From Prostheceraeus crozeri (taxonomy: Eukaryota > Platyhelminthes > Polycladida > Euryleptidae), in assembly GCA_907163375.1 (NCBI GenBank), contig CAJQUW010005768.1, positions 1-64,000 of the forward strand: a stretch of 64,000 bases of DNA, in the 5' to 3' direction. The number at the start of each line of letters is the position of its first letter. Position 1 is the first letter of the stretch. Positions 32,056 to 45,134 of this stretch are shown piece by piece. The notes beneath the pieces were generated by a model. That model ran no database searches and was not told the origin of the DNA. It saw only the letters and a program-made list of their open reading frames with translations. Made by a program: the position numbers and the translations under genes.

Positions 32056-33791
32056 CCAAACTGATTAAAAATGTGCTAGTGGAATGTACGATTATTAAAG
32101 GGCATTATATGAGCATTTAAGTCGCGAGCACGGTGGTGACATCGGTAACTTTCAGGTCGGATTTATTGATAAGCTCACGAACACACGAGACCATTTAGTG
32201 AAGCAAAAGTAATCGCAGTCTTCAATCAATAGGAAACAGTCTGACTTCACACTTCGATCATCTCACGTTGGATAAGCCACAGCCTTCTCCACATCACTAA
32301 TGACACTTTACAAGCGTTCACATAAGGGCTGCAGACAACGTTACTATCGACCTCAGAAGGCGCTGGATGCAGATGGGCCGTCGAGAGCCTCTTTTGAACA
32401 ATATTATTATATTTATTTCATGACTGAAAACCTTCCCTAAGAAAAATTATCACAGCAATTGGTCAGCTATTGAAGTGGATATTTTCTTAACTCTTGTTAA
32501 CACTAAAAGGACGGAAAATTTTAACTACCTATAAGGACGCTGCGGTCAGTTTTGACAGCTTTCTCCATTTAATCAAAATTCTTGTGTCTGAAAGTTAAAT
32601 ATGTTATTCAAATTGCTCTTCTAAGAATGAAAGCATAAAAAGACACTTATGAAAAACAAGCTTTCTATTGACATCCATACAAAATCGACATTTACTGCGA
32701 CATGTAGTCTATACTTACCAGTTACCTATTATCAATGTGCCGGTACATGAATCTGAAATATCGACGCTCAATGCTCACACTTACTTTGCATGCAGTAATT
32801 ACTACTATCTCACCATTTCAATGAATTCCACAAGTTGGTCCACAAGATTTGCGACAGATGGCTTCTACGTTAGAATGCAACATATTCCCCTCTTTTTCAT
32901 TAGTCACCTGAAGGAAACATCTGTGGTGAGCGAAGAGTGACTTCATCGCGACTTGGCTTTTTTATCAAACACGGTGAAAAGTTTCGTCTGGCACATTTTA
33001 TGAGCAATTCATGAGTTGAGGAGACAGATGTCAATCACGTTAAAAAACACGGCGATCACTGGCCATCTCCGTATCAACATAGGTTTCCATTTTGCTATAA
33101 TAGTGTCTTGCTTTCGGGTGTGCTGAAATTATAATTGTTTAATACACTAAATATGCATGAAGAACATGAATGAGATGACATTCCAGTTTTTGACGCTAAA
33201 ATGATCCACATAAGATCATCGACATACCGATAGCCTTTAATTTCCATGATACATGCATGTATGTCTATTCACAATAAAATCTGTGAAGACGAAAAAGTTT
33301 TAGATCAATTTTAGCAATCAGCTTGGTAGCATAAAGAGCCCGCCTGGACATCTATCAAGATTCAACAAATGCATAGGGGCTGGAGAGATTCACTTTTCTC
33401 ACGATTTCGAATAGCGGGACTCAAATGCACGATTGATTGATAATCGCGAGATTGTAAATGTTTTATTGGATTTCATCTAATTCAGTGATAAGACATTTCC
33501 AGCTAGTCTAGTTTGCATTATCTTGAAATTTTATACAATTAATCAAAATGATTTTGATTGATGCTTGTAATTCTTGTAAATATACGGAATGCAGTATAAG
33601 GGTATATGCAATGATTACATGTAAAAGCGACTAGAGAATCTGCTACAAATAAATTATCAGGAATAATTAACTAATTAAAGAATTTGTATATTATAGATAA
33701 CTATTGCCAAGATTTCTAAAAAAAGTCTATATTATTTCTTACTTTTTCAGATATTGGTGGTATTTTTAACATGTGCAATGTATGTGGTGAC

Positions 33792-33943
33792 AATAAAAGT
33801 GTCACACTGAATCGGAAGTTATGTATTGAAACTATAAAAAAAAGTTATCTTACATTTATACTTATTCACTATACTGGTATAGTATACTCATTATGTTTAA
33901 TATTTTCAATACATAACTTCCAATTCAGTGCGATACTTTTATT
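33792..33943. mobile_element. Hairpin MITE, 152 bp (left-arm copy)
   Basis: AATAAAAGTGTCACACTGAA at the left is mirrored by TTCAGTGCGATACTTTTATT at the right, and the inner GGAAGTTATGTATTGAAA is mirrored by TTTCAATACATAACTTCC. The total arm is about 45 bp. It is present in both palindrome arms, so it predates the duplication. Confidence 0.75.
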
Positions 33944-34275
33944 ACAATTCGGAGCACATTTTTGAACGCACCCATTATGTACATGGTGATTGATATATCG
34001 AATATGTTTCAAAAACTAATACACCTATTGAAATCAGCATTTTAAGCAAAGAAATAAATACCAAAGAACGATATCCATGCTATGCATCTTATGCCTTGAC
34101 ATTTGACAGGACTTATTTATAGGCCTTTTTGGATGCGATAGCATATTAGGTAGAGTTTATATATTTATATATATATATATATTTTTTGATATCTCAGAAT
34201 TTATCAAAGCCCCAATGTGTACAGCTTCGATTTCATTAAATGAACATGAGTCGAGATGAAGCATCAGCTGTGGCA

Positions 34276-35861
34276 GGGCATTTGAACGGTCATATTCTTC
34301 CCCGTTCGTTCGATCTTCCGTTCATTAGCCTTTCAGACCCGTTCGTTCGTTAACCGCTCAAATGGGCTATCACCCCCCTTCCGTTCGTTGATGACATAAA
34401 ACACCCGTTCAATCGTTCTTTTTAAGTCAAACCAATTTTCAATTTTGATGTACCCAGCATAGTGCTGTTGTTTCTAGCTACATTGTTTTTTCAGAGAAAC
34501 GTGGAAGCTGGCAATACAGGATTTTCTCCCATCTGACATCGCGAGATTAATTCAAGCTGCACTATCGGAAAATTCGTTGTCGGTATTGCCCCGAAATGAC
34601 AATTGGAAACATAAGTTCACATCAAACGTCACACACACTTTTTGTATCAAACACAATCAAAGTACATGTAGAGAATATCAAAATCCATAGAGGAAGTTAA
34701 AATCCTTCTGTCGTGATGACTTGCTTGTAGCACGCTTTAGCAGCATCACGATGCACGAAGTTGCTAGGTGACGATGTGTCGATGTTCACCCATTTGACAC
34801 TTCACTTGCACTACATGTTCATATAAAACGTTTTTTGTAAGTTATTGACATTTTAATTTTGCCATAAAATTCTGGACACCCTGTAATTCATCACTCGGTC
34901 AAAAACATTGAATGGTTTCAATTCAAAAGCTGTAATAAAGTAGGCCTACTTGCACTGTGAGTGTCAATATGACCTTTACTTTTTAAAAAGAGTATGTATT
35001 ATGTTACTCTTGCATCAAGTGAAATTACAAACTGCCCGCTACGGACATCTCGATTTTAGCGGGCAACGGGCATTCGCCTGCGGGTTCATGCACGGGCATG
35101 TCCAATAATGACTTAATCTGAGAATTCATATCCGGTCAGTGGATGTGCAGGTAGGAGTTCATGGCGACATACATGACTTGGTTGTAATGAATGTAGGCTA
35201 AGCTCAATGTTCAATTGAATGTAGTTACTATCGAATTTAGTCACATCATATTATTTATAGTCACCATTTCTGAAGGCTAGACCTAGTCCTATACTAGCTG
35301 GAAAGCTCCAAGCTTTGTGCAAGTGAAGTGTCAAATGGGTGAACATCGACACATCGTCACCTAGCAACTTCGTGCATCGTGATGCTGCTAAAGCGTGCTA
35401 CAAGCAAGTCATCACGACAGAAGGATTTTAACTTGCTCTATGGATTTTGATATTCTCTACATGTACTTTGATTGTGTTTGATACAAAAAGTGTGTGTGAC
35501 GTTTGATGTGAACTTATGTTTCCAATTGTCATTTCGGGGCAATACCGACAACGAATTTTCCGATAGTGCAGCTTGTATTAATTTCGCGATGTCAGATGGG
35601 AGAAAATCCTGTATTGCCAGCTTCCACGTTTCTCTGAAAAAACAATGTAGCTATAAACGACAGCACTATGCTGGGTACATCAAAATTGGAAATTGGTTTG
35701 ACTTAAAAAGAACGATTGAACGGGTGTTTTATGTCATCAACGAACGGAAGGGGGGTGATAGCCCATTTGATCGGTTAACGAACGAACGGGTCTGAAAGGC
35801 TAATGAACGGAAGATCGAACGAACGGGGAAGAATATGACCGTTCAAATGCCCTGCCACAGC
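34276..35861. mobile_element. Possible hAT-like foldback at the palindrome centre
   Basis: CAGGGCATTTGAACGG at 34276 faces its mirror CCGTTCAAATGCCCTG ending at 35861. CAGGG tips are typical of hAT ends. Inside each tip is a run of CGTTCGTT-type repeats. The sequence just outside the right tip (about 35874-35955) recurs at 61203-61286, where the tip itself is missing, which supports it as a real boundary. The flanks are palindromic too, so a target duplication cannot be read. Confidence 0.45.
34812..35316. other. Loop of the palindrome, 505 bp
   Basis: Unique sequence between the arms. It holds a GC-richer stretch near 35033-35098 with CCCGC/GCGGG words. No gene recognised. Confidence 0.8.
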
Positions 35862-36152
35862 TGATGCTTGATCTCGACTCATGTTCATTTAATGAAATCG
35901 AAGCTGTACACATTGGGGCTTTGATAAATTCTGAGATGCTACTCTACCTAATATGCTATCTCACCCAAAAAGGCCTATAAATAAGTCCTGTCAAATGTCA
36001 AGGCATAAGATGCATAGCATGGATATCGTTTTTGGTATTTACTTCTTTGCTTAAAATACTGATTTCAATAGGTGTATTTTTTTTTGAAACATATTCGATA
36101 TATCAATCACCATGTACATGATGGGTGCGTTCAAAAATGTGCTCCGAATTGT

Positions 36153-36303
36153 AATAAAAGTATCGCACTGAATTGGAAGTTATGTATTGAAAATATTAAA
36201 CATAATGAGTATACTATACCAGTATAGTGAATAAGTATAAATGTAAGATAACTTTTTTTATAGTTTCAATACATAACTTCCGATTCAGTGTGACACTTTT
36301 ATT
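36153..36303. mobile_element. Hairpin MITE, 151 bp (right-arm copy)
   Basis: Inverted copy of 33792-33943 in the opposite arm. Confidence 0.75.
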
Positions 36304-38360
36304 GTCACCATATACATTGCACATGTTAAAAATACCACCAATATCTGAAAAAGTAAGAAATAATATAGACTTTTTTTAGAAATCTTGGCAATAGTTATCT
36401 ATAATATACAAATTCTTTAATTAGTTAATTATTCCTGATAATTTATTTGTAGCAGATTCTCTAGTCGCTTTTACATGTAATCATTGCATATACCCTTATA
36501 CTGCATTCCGTATATTTACAAGAATTACAAGCATCAATCAAAATCATTTTGATTAATTGTATAAAATTTCAAGATAATGCAAACTAGACTAGCTGGAAAT
36601 GTCTTATCACTGAATTAGATGAAATCCAATAAAACATTTACAATCTCGCGATTATCAATCAATCGTGCATTTGAGTCCCGCTATTCGAAATCGTGAGAAA
36701 AGTGAATCTCTCCAGCCCTATGCATTTGTTGAATCTTGATAGATGTCCAGGCGGGCTCTTTATGCTACCAAGCTGATTGCTAAAATTGATCTAAAACTTT
36801 TTCGTCTTCACAGATTTTATTGTGAATAGACATACATGCATGTATCATGGAAATTAAAGGCTATCGGTATGTCGATGATCTTATGTGGATCATTTTAGCG
36901 TCAAAAACTGGAATGTCATCTCATTCATGTTCTTCATGCATATTTAGTGTATTAAACAATTATAATTTCAGCACACCCGAAAGCAAGACACTATTATAGC
37001 AAAATGGAAACCTATGTTGATACGGAGATGGCCAGTGATCGCTGTGTTTTTCAACGTGATTGACATCTGTCTCCTCAACTCATGAATTGCTCATAAAATG
37101 TGCCAGACGAAACTTTTCACCGTGTTTGATAAAAAAGCCAAGTCGCGATGAAGTCACTCTTCGCTCACCACAGATGTTTCCTTCAGGTGACTAATGAAAA
37201 AGAGGGGAATATGTTGCATTCTAACGTAGAAGCCATCTGTCGCAAATCTTGTGGACCAACTTGTGGAATTCATTGAAATGGTGAGATAGTAGTAATTACT
37301 GCATGCAAAGTAAGTGTGAGCATTGAGCGTCGATATTTCAGATTCATGTACCGGCACATTGATAATAGGTAACTGGTAAGTATAGACTACATGTCGCAGT
37401 AAATGTCGATTTTGTATGGATGTCAATAGAAAGCTTGTTTTTCATAAGTGTCTTTTTATGCTTTCATTCTTAGAAGAGCAATTTGAATAACATATTTAAC
37501 TTTCAGACACAAGAATTTTGATTAAATGGAGAAAGCTGTCAAAACTGACCGCAGCGTCCTTATAGGTAGTTAAAATTTTCCGTCCTTTTAGTGTTAACAA
37601 GAGTTAAGAAAATATCCACTTCAATAGCTGACCAATTGCTGTGATAATTTTTCTTAGGGAAGGTTTTCAGTCATGAAATAAATATAATAATATTGTTCAA
37701 AAGAGGCTCTCGACGGCCCATCTGCATCCAGCGCCTTCTGAGGTCGATAGTAACGTTGTCTGCAGCCCTTATGTGAACGCTTGTAAAGTGTCATTAGTGA
37801 TGTGGAGAAGGCTGTGGCTTATCCAACGTGAGATGATCGAAGTGTGAAGTCAGACTGTTTCCTATTGATTGAAGACTGCGATTACTTTTGCTTCACTAAA
37901 TGGTCTCGTGTGTTCGTGAGCTTATCAATAAATCCGACCTGAAAGTTACCGATGTCACCACCGTGCTCGCGACTTAAATGCTCATATAATGCCCTTTAAT
38001 AATCGTACATTCCACTAGCACATTTTTAATCAGTTTGGTTTCCGCCTGACGAAGAACAATGTCCGAAGCTCACGACAATAAACTCATTTCGAGCCCACCA
38101 AAGTTCTCTTGCTATCCAATCATAATCAACTGACTGGATGACTCTTACATTGCTCAATTATACTACCTATCTGATCACACTTTGAACACCTCACATCGGA
38201 TAGCGACACACGTCTTAATATCACCCATGATGATGAATGTGAACATGATGGCTTAACGTTTCTACTCTCCCTAACTGGGGTTGGACGGTGCTGACACAGT
38301 AAGACTTTAATCTGGAGCGTTGTGATGTTTTAGTCCAGATGCCCTGACGACTTCCAATGA

Positions 38361-38430
38361 CACTTTCGGAGCTCGACCTCTGGATCGAAAGATCGCTAGG
38401 CCAAGCACTTAACCACTATGCCAGAAAATG
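38361..38430 (-). repeat. tRNA-derived SINE head (right-arm copy)
   Basis: Inverted copy of 31663-31735. Confidence 0.6.
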
Positions 38431-38751
38431 ACTTTTTGTAAATCATCACATAGCGACTGCTTATATCGACCCCAGTCGGCGCTGGACAAGATTTTCTTTT
38501 AACCACAAAATTTGTTTCATGACTTTAAAGTTTTGTCCCGAAAGTACGAAAGTACATGGGTATGGCCGCATGTTAAAAAAGAGAGTTGTGCCGATGTTGA
38601 GAACTATGAACTAGAACTGCTGATGTCTCCTAATACTGGGTGAAATGGCAGCTATCCCTGTCTGTTCCCATTTTTCAAATGAGAATGCAATTCAATTGTG
38701 CTGTTTACAAAAATCTAGCGGGTTTATTTTGTGTTACATGTATTATTGCTT

Positions 38752-39728
38752 ATACTGTATTACATATCCGACAGTGTATATTGACGTCACAAGAGAATTT
38801 ACAATAAGAAGTCGGTCAACACAAATGTTCTCCAATTTTGAGTCCATTGCACAGTCGTTCCGGGAAACCGTCCACGGACGTCCGGTAAACTGAATTCTGT
38901 CGAGGTTTTTTCAGGCGACTTCTTTCCTAACTTATCTGCTTATTTCAGTACGGAATAAAGCTTTGCACCGGGATTCCGTTAGTATCTGGTCTCCATGAAT
39001 TATTCCATGCGTATATTATGCATTCTCAACATTTTCTGATTGTAATCGTTGTGCCCCCGCTGATTGCCGGTCATTCATAATGGAGTCACCTATTGGTGCA
39101 GTTTGATAAGATTGGCGTCTGGTCACTCCACGCAATTACACAATAATAGTCTGGTCACACTATTTTGCATTTCAATGCCTCGAACGACATTATATGAAAT
39201 TAATTGGCATGCTAACTAGAACTCATACAAAACATATTATTAATTATCTTTCATGTATGTTTGTTTTGCGCATTGCCTGATGATTACGAAGTTTCAACGA
39301 AGATATTGCCCTATTAACCTTCTTTGAAAACATTCAGTTATTTTGGACAAGGCTAATCAGGCACATCAACAAAATTGCTGTATTTTCTGCTATTCCTCAC
39401 CTATCGAAAATGGAATCTGGACGGACCCTGTATATGCTTTGCTGCCTATAAGTCTAAATTGAAAAATTGCTGTACATGTATCATACTTGGACTAGCTAAA
39501 GACTCAGTCGTTGATGCTTGCGGTGCAATTGTCTAGATAGATGAATTTTCGGCTATTCGCTGTTGTGGAGAATTCAATCAACTACCGGTATACTATGCCA
39601 TTCCATGCTATAGATGTGGAACACGACACGAACGTGAACATGTTCGTGTTCGTGGCGTGCTCTTGTTCTAATGATCATGTTCGATTTCAACTAAGAAATG
39701 TAGTGTTCGTGCTGTAGGTTTTCAAAGC
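38752..39728. other. No gene recognised
   Basis: AT-rich. A palindrome around GAACATGTTC with CACGAAC/GTTCGTG words lies at 39619-39660. Nothing else. Confidence 0.5.
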
Positions 39729-39730
39729 TA

Positions 39731-41271
39731 CAGTGATCATGAAAAGTGGACCACCTAAATATTGTCTGACTTTAATGAAGTTTTGTCAATTACAGGAACA
39801 AATTCGACAGACTGATAAAATAAAAGTTGAAATAAAATTCTCTTTGTTGTTCAGTGGCTCTGTAGAGCCATATGGTCCTTAGTGGTAGGTTCACAGGTGG
39901 GCACTAATATTCCGCAGCCTCACCAGAAAGTTCAATCAATTATCTAATCCAAAATGACATGCTTTTGATCAGGCTATTGATCACTTCTTGATTTAAACTC
40001 TCCCTCTTTTTCCTTAACTTCAAGCCGAATTCAAGTTCATCTCCAAGAAGAATTAATCGACTCACACCGAGTCTCAGTAAATGTGCCTTTCATTTTTTTA
40101 CATATCCAGCGGAATTCATGTTATGCCTTTCGATATGGAGTTCAGTTCGGCCATTCATCCATATGCTATATAGAACAAATAAGCAATATTTTACCTCTGT
40201 GATTCAGGCAATGTCAAATGATCAGGAATTGCATCACTTGACTTCATTCAAACTCTCAAACGGCCATCGCGACCTCTGAGACAGACAGAAGCTTCAACAG
40301 TCGAAACAAATCGATTCCATTGAGAATGCCAGTGGCAAAGCTATATCGCTCACTTCAGCCTCGAGCTTTTTTGGTTGGCGGTCAATTCGATCCCTGATGG
40401 TCTCTTACGGCTTATGAAGTGCTCACTTTTCAGACGACGTGTCACCGATATGGCAGAAAGAAACCGTTACATACATGAACTCCTCAACAGGCCAAAAACC
40501 AAGTGGGATCGTTTCTTACCAAGCGAATAATCATCCGAGCTGTTCGAAAGCTTAATTTCTTTCCTTTCCGACCGGATCCAACTTTTCTAGGACGGGAGGA
40601 AAAATTAATTATCCACCCTTGACGTTGGTGTTTGGGAAAACTACTTTTCAACAAACCAGCCGTTCGGACTGTCCTTCTCACAAAAGAGTAGAAACTTTGC
40701 CGTTCAAAAATTCTTTCACAAGCTTGGACTCGGTCATCATGGCATAAGATGAATTCAGAACCGAATAGAAACTTTGTTTACAACTTATCTGTGTCATCCA
40801 ACAATTTGATTTGAGTGTACAGAGCAGATGTCTAGACACCATAGATATTGAAAGCGTGAAAATGACCTCGTTAGCGCAAGAAGATGTAAACAACTTTTCA
40901 ACAACATACAGAAACAGCAAATTATGCAATCAATTTAGAACATGATAACTTTCATAACAGTTTACCGATTTCGACGAGCAATACATCAGAAGAATGCTCA
41001 GAGAAAGCCCTTTCACCTCGTGTTTGATCCATTATCATGCACACATGCTTCCATATCGAAAATTTGAGATTTTTGAAAGTGGCGATTTTCACATCTTGAC
41101 CTCTGTCCACTGTAAACAATGACGGATGCAAATATATAATAGCTCATTGAAAAGCTGAGAACATAACCTCTGGATGGTGTATGGCCTGTCAGTGCAACAG
41201 GAAATTGAAAAGCAGGAGAATCAATTGAAGTTTGGCATAGTTTAGGTGGTCCGTTTTTATGATCAACTCTG
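39731..41271 (-). mobile_element. Tc1/mariner element, copy 2
   Basis: It starts CAGTGATCATGAAAAG with GGACCACCTAAA, ends with the inverted TTTAGGTGGTCC..GATCAACTCTG, and is flanked by TA at 39729-39730 and 41272-41273. The 1541-bp length and TA duplication fit the superfamily. It matches copy 1 at 10188-11854 along most of its length, but both have decayed separately. The minus strand carries the broken transposase. Confidence 0.88.
39880..40720 (-). pseudogene. Tc1/mariner transposase, broken (copy 2)
   Basis: The minus frame 40484-40681 keeps the KVGSGRKGKK linker, the same as KVGSGRKK in copy 1. Further pieces match copy 1 through the DDE region, but a segment present in copy 1 around the PDxNPIE block appears shortened. 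Many stops and frame changes; not functional. Confidence 0.7.
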
Positions 41272-41273
41272 TA

Positions 41274-43822
41274 TTTTGTGCTTGTAAGATGCTGTTCTTG
41301 AATTCATTGACTGATTATGTGAAGTGGACGCTCTCACGAAGTATAGCGCTAAGAAAGACGTCTTTTTACATTTTTACAATTTTTTACATTACAAGTCACT
41401 TAGATGTTTATTTTCGTTGTAATGGAGCAGCTCATAGCATGGATGTCAGTTCTAGGCTTACTACTGACTTCAAAGAAATGTTTGATGTGATTTTTTTGGC
41501 AATGAATTATCTAAGTCTCTTAAAAGCACCAAGATGATATTCACACCATGAATATTTTACAAAGTTATCTACTGATTGAATAAAACTCATCCGATAAACT
41601 GGCAAGCAGATTCCAATTTTAATTACGATTAATTAAAACTATTAAACGCCACTACACATTAAAAAATGCTAGTGGATGATGACTGAATCAATACTGCAGA
41701 CTGGTTGAAGAAGTGTCTGTCTACATTAACCTGTTCTTAATAAAACCTGTTCCATAGGAAGTTCTTGAGCTTTATTTCAGCGAGGCAACTGTTTTTATCC
41801 GTATTTCGCTCGAGTCATTCAACACATATTTCAGAATATGCATTTTTTCATTCAGAATGCTAGCTAGTAGCACAGTAGAATTAATAGACCGCTTAATAAG
41901 ACATGCTACGCATTTTCTATATATATATATATATTCCCTGCAATGCGTGTATTGTGTAACACAGTACATGATATAACGCAGACAGAATACGAAGCGTCGT
42001 TCTTTTAATCCTTGATTGAAGACAAGGTACTGTCTTGGAAAATAAGATATAGTTGTGTCGCGCATAAATTGGTCTTGGAGATAATATACAAACACATGCA
42101 ACATGCTATTACAGTAGTACATACTATTAACCACTGAAAACAATATTCGATAACACATTTAAGTTTATCAAGCATATAGTAAATACGCACTGAGAAGGTT
42201 CGTAATTTTAGCCCCTGATTTTGTGTCCTCGCTTTTCTGTTACTGAAAATTTTGCATAACCCCACTAGAATTTGATTCAGGAATTTGAGCGTTAATGAAC
42301 AGCACGTCCGGTAGGTTGTGTGAGCATAAGATGTCCCTACAGTAGAAGAAATATGAAAACAGACTATTTTGTTTCCAACTCCTCTAATTTTTATTCGAAT
42401 AACAGATAAGGTTTTCAGAGATGGGTATCGGATTATGATAGGCCTGAACACCACAAGCATGGGCTAAACGGCCAGACCATTCCAAGTCATTAGAAAGGTC
42501 AGGAGATCGTGTTTCCATAAGTTCATAACATATAATGTCGACCGAAATGCGCAAGTGATTTAAATTTCCAAAGATGCGCAAAATTCAGCAGATGGATCGA
42601 CACTGTCCCACTGGCTTTTCCAATTTCTTGTGACTTTCGTATGTTCCTTTGCCACTTAGATCCGGAATCCTACCTATAATGTCCGGTATTTCGCTGCGTT
42701 GCAACTTAGTTTGTTTTACTATTTTTAATCTTCCAAATCAATTGAAGTCGCACTCATTTCCATGGATACCGCAGATAAAAGGTTGATGACATAAGTGTTA
42801 AAGCAAATTTATTCTATGGAAGAAGATAGTGAGAACTTATTATAAAAAACATGAATTTACGATGTATGTCACCATGAATGAACACTTCCATCTCTCTTCA
42901 ATATAGAATTAAGTATTACATTGTCTTGCAGATCTGACGTGGATGTCCAAGGATTAAGTGACTTACGAGGACTAGCCGATGATGTTGGAATCTACCACCG
43001 GCCTGGTAGACTGACACGCCCAAGGACAAATCGCTTCTGCGTTTCTTAGCCACCAGACAATCACTGTATGAAGCCCGCATTGCCGGTATTCTCAGGCAGC
43101 GTGGAGAGAACTTAACGCAAGGACATTACTACTTTTCATTCATCTGTAACAAAACTGGCTGATGAATAAGTTCACACAATACTGGTGAAGTCATTTGTGA
43201 GACCAAGTGGTAGAACATGAAGTCATTAAAGAAAAGCAGAAATCGTGTGATGAATCTTTTGATGTTGGTGAGTTAAACAAAGATATTCTTAACGCAATAC
43301 GGGTACTGTTAACATTGATCAAATCGACAAAAACCATCATGTAGTCGATCAAGCGACGGGAGATCATATTCATATGATAGCCAAAAAAATGTAGAGTACT
43401 TCGGCGTCCCGTGCCTTCAAAGATCGATAGAAACTAGTGGAAGCATTATGGTATAATACATGCAAATCATGTTGAAGGACATCAGCTGAATATTCATGCA
43501 TTCAACCTCATTTTCCATCTTTTGCCGCAATACTTTATTCTACAGCGATGACAAAAAACATGCGAGATAGAATATTTTTGGAAAAACCATGGATTTGCCA
43601 TTGTGAAGCGTGGCTGAGATTTAAGAAAATCATCAATGAAATTACATAACAAACAAACTGATGTACCCTATTGCATAGAATATATCCTGCGATATACGGT
43701 CTAAATGAACAAATGAAAAAACATAGCAAAAGAATTAGAGCAATAGCTGAGACAGATAAAGCAATCAGATGTACATGCTATGACATGAGGATATGATATA
43801 TTAGTACATATTATGTACCAGG
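41274..43822. other. No gene recognised
   Basis: AT-rich. The largest frames (42005-42460 and 41772-42158, both minus) overlap each other and show no known motif. An (AT)n run lies near 41918-41934. Confidence 0.5.
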
Positions 43823-44082
43823 TTTTAAGGAAAAAGAAGACGAGGTCAATAAAAACATTTATTGGAAAGCTTTCGACAAAAGTATTTTTTTCAATCCAAA
43901 TATAAGAACAATCCTAAACCAAGCAAAAAGGAAAAAAGGATATATTAAGGAAATCCTTATAATAATATAATATATAAGGATTCCCTTCTTTCCTTTTTCT
44001 TGATTTAAGATTTTAAGACAAGACTTTTTCGAAAGCTTTCCAGTATATGTTTTTATTGACCTCGTCTTCTTTTTCCTTAAAA
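43823..44082. repeat. Foldback of PLE-like termini, 260 bp
   Basis: TTTTAAGGAAAAAGAAGACG..AATAAAAACAT..GGAAAGCTTTCGA at the left is mirrored at the right to 44082. The inner part is also mirrored (AAAAGGAAAAAAGGATATAT versus ATATAAGGATTCCC..CCTTTTT), so the whole piece folds into one hairpin. The words GAAAGCTTTCCAATAAA match the PLE end at 61.6 kb (GAAAGCTTGCCAATAAA). Confidence 0.65.
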
Positions 44083-44312
44083 TAATTCAGGTCAATGGTC
44101 TATCTGCACATTGGTATTATCTACTACGGTTCAGTTAACATTAGTGTGGTTGTTAGTTTGATAGGAACAGTTAAAAATGTCTTTCATTCAAATATAACGT
44201 CCTCTCTGAGTCAGGAGCATCAAGTATTTCATTCCTGAAATTTTGGGAATCATTTGATGCCTCTCCTGGTAACACGTTTCTCAATACTTGTTTTCGAATA
44301 TTTGCTGATTAG

Positions 44313-45015
44313 AGGCAAAGAAAATAATAATAAACTCATCAGTATTATCTTTAACGCTTTCGATGACTCTAATCATAAGATAGCGTCATTTACAATAGGA
44401 TCATAAATAATCTTGCTCTAAAAGTTGCAGACATTCAAATTACATAGCTATGAACAGAGATTATGCAAAAATTTATGCACACATATTGAAATCGAAACAT
44501 TGGACTATAGGAAATTAACATAAATGAGATGAAAGCGAACCTGGTCTGAGTCCATGGCAGGAACTAGTCACTAGCATGTTCTTTCATGACACACAACGAG
44601 TGCGTGAACCGCTTCGACAAAATGGCCTCAGTGAACTTAACATGTGGTATATCTCCACAATATCCAGCAACAGATAAATAGGACTCGATTCGATCTTGTG
44701 TCCGAAGAAGAGATTGTAACCCCAGAGATGCTTTCATATTGAGTTGCTTTGGTCTTTTGGGCCTCTCACTCTTGTTGCTGCCCACTTGGGACATCGCTCT
44801 TTGAAACTTAGAATAATTGTAATATTGTATTATATTGTATATGTATTATATTGTAATATAAATAAAAATATTGTAAATTTAAGTAATATTCAGAATAATA
44901 CTTAGAATTCCTTCTTTTTATTTAGAATCCTTTTGTAACTGACGTTATCTTATGATAAGAGTCATCGAAAACTCTTAAGATAACACTTATTATTATGAGT
45001 TTATTCTCTTTGCTC
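44313..45015. mobile_element. Non-autonomous inverted-repeat element, ~0.7 kb
   Basis: The ends 44313-44395 and 44934-45015 are inverted copies of about 83 bp sharing GGCAAAGA, TTTCGATGACTC and ATCATAAGATA. The centre has no recognisable transposase; the minus frame 44564-44794 has no known motif. Superfamily open. Confidence 0.7.
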
Positions 45016-45134
45016 AAATTCAGTGGAAGAAAAGGCTGTTATAAAGTTTAGAGAGAGAGATCACTTTATTTCAAAATCACGCAAGTTATTAACAATCAAT
45101 GTTGACAAAATAGCAAAACAGTTCTGCCGGCGTT

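Larger units (their letters stand above)
31214..34811 (+). repeat. Left arm of a 7.5-kb palindrome
   Basis: This 3.6-kb stretch is an inverted copy of 35317-38751. The outer edge lies near AAGCAATAATA, the inner edge at ACACTTCACTTGCAC. A 90-codon frame at 32668-32940 is identical in protein to the one at 37154-37426 on the other strand. The arms are very similar inside and more diverged at the outer end. This arm alone holds a 121-bp MITE (31348-31468) and an extra TATA-rich stretch near 34158-34190. It also contains a SINE head and a hairpin MITE that both arms share. Confidence 0.95.
35317..38751 (-). repeat. Right arm of the 7.5-kb palindrome
   Basis: Inverted copy of 31214-34811, about 160 bp shorter because it lacks the MITE and the TATA-rich stretch. 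Its outer end (ATTATTGCTT near 38750) shows more base differences than the inner part. Confidence 0.95.

Noticed and set aside
31214-38751. Palindrome as a read-chimera artefact
   Set aside because: The arms differ by a MITE with its own target duplication, a TATA-rich stretch and many single bases, so they are not one molecule read twice. Long reads should still confirm it.
39616-39660. GAACATGTTC-centred palindrome as a transposon end
   Set aside because: No partner end or target duplication was found; simple GTTCGTG repeats explain it.
42005-42460. 151-codon minus frame as a gene
   Set aside because: No motif, AT-driven composition, and it overlaps another open frame of similar length on the same strand.
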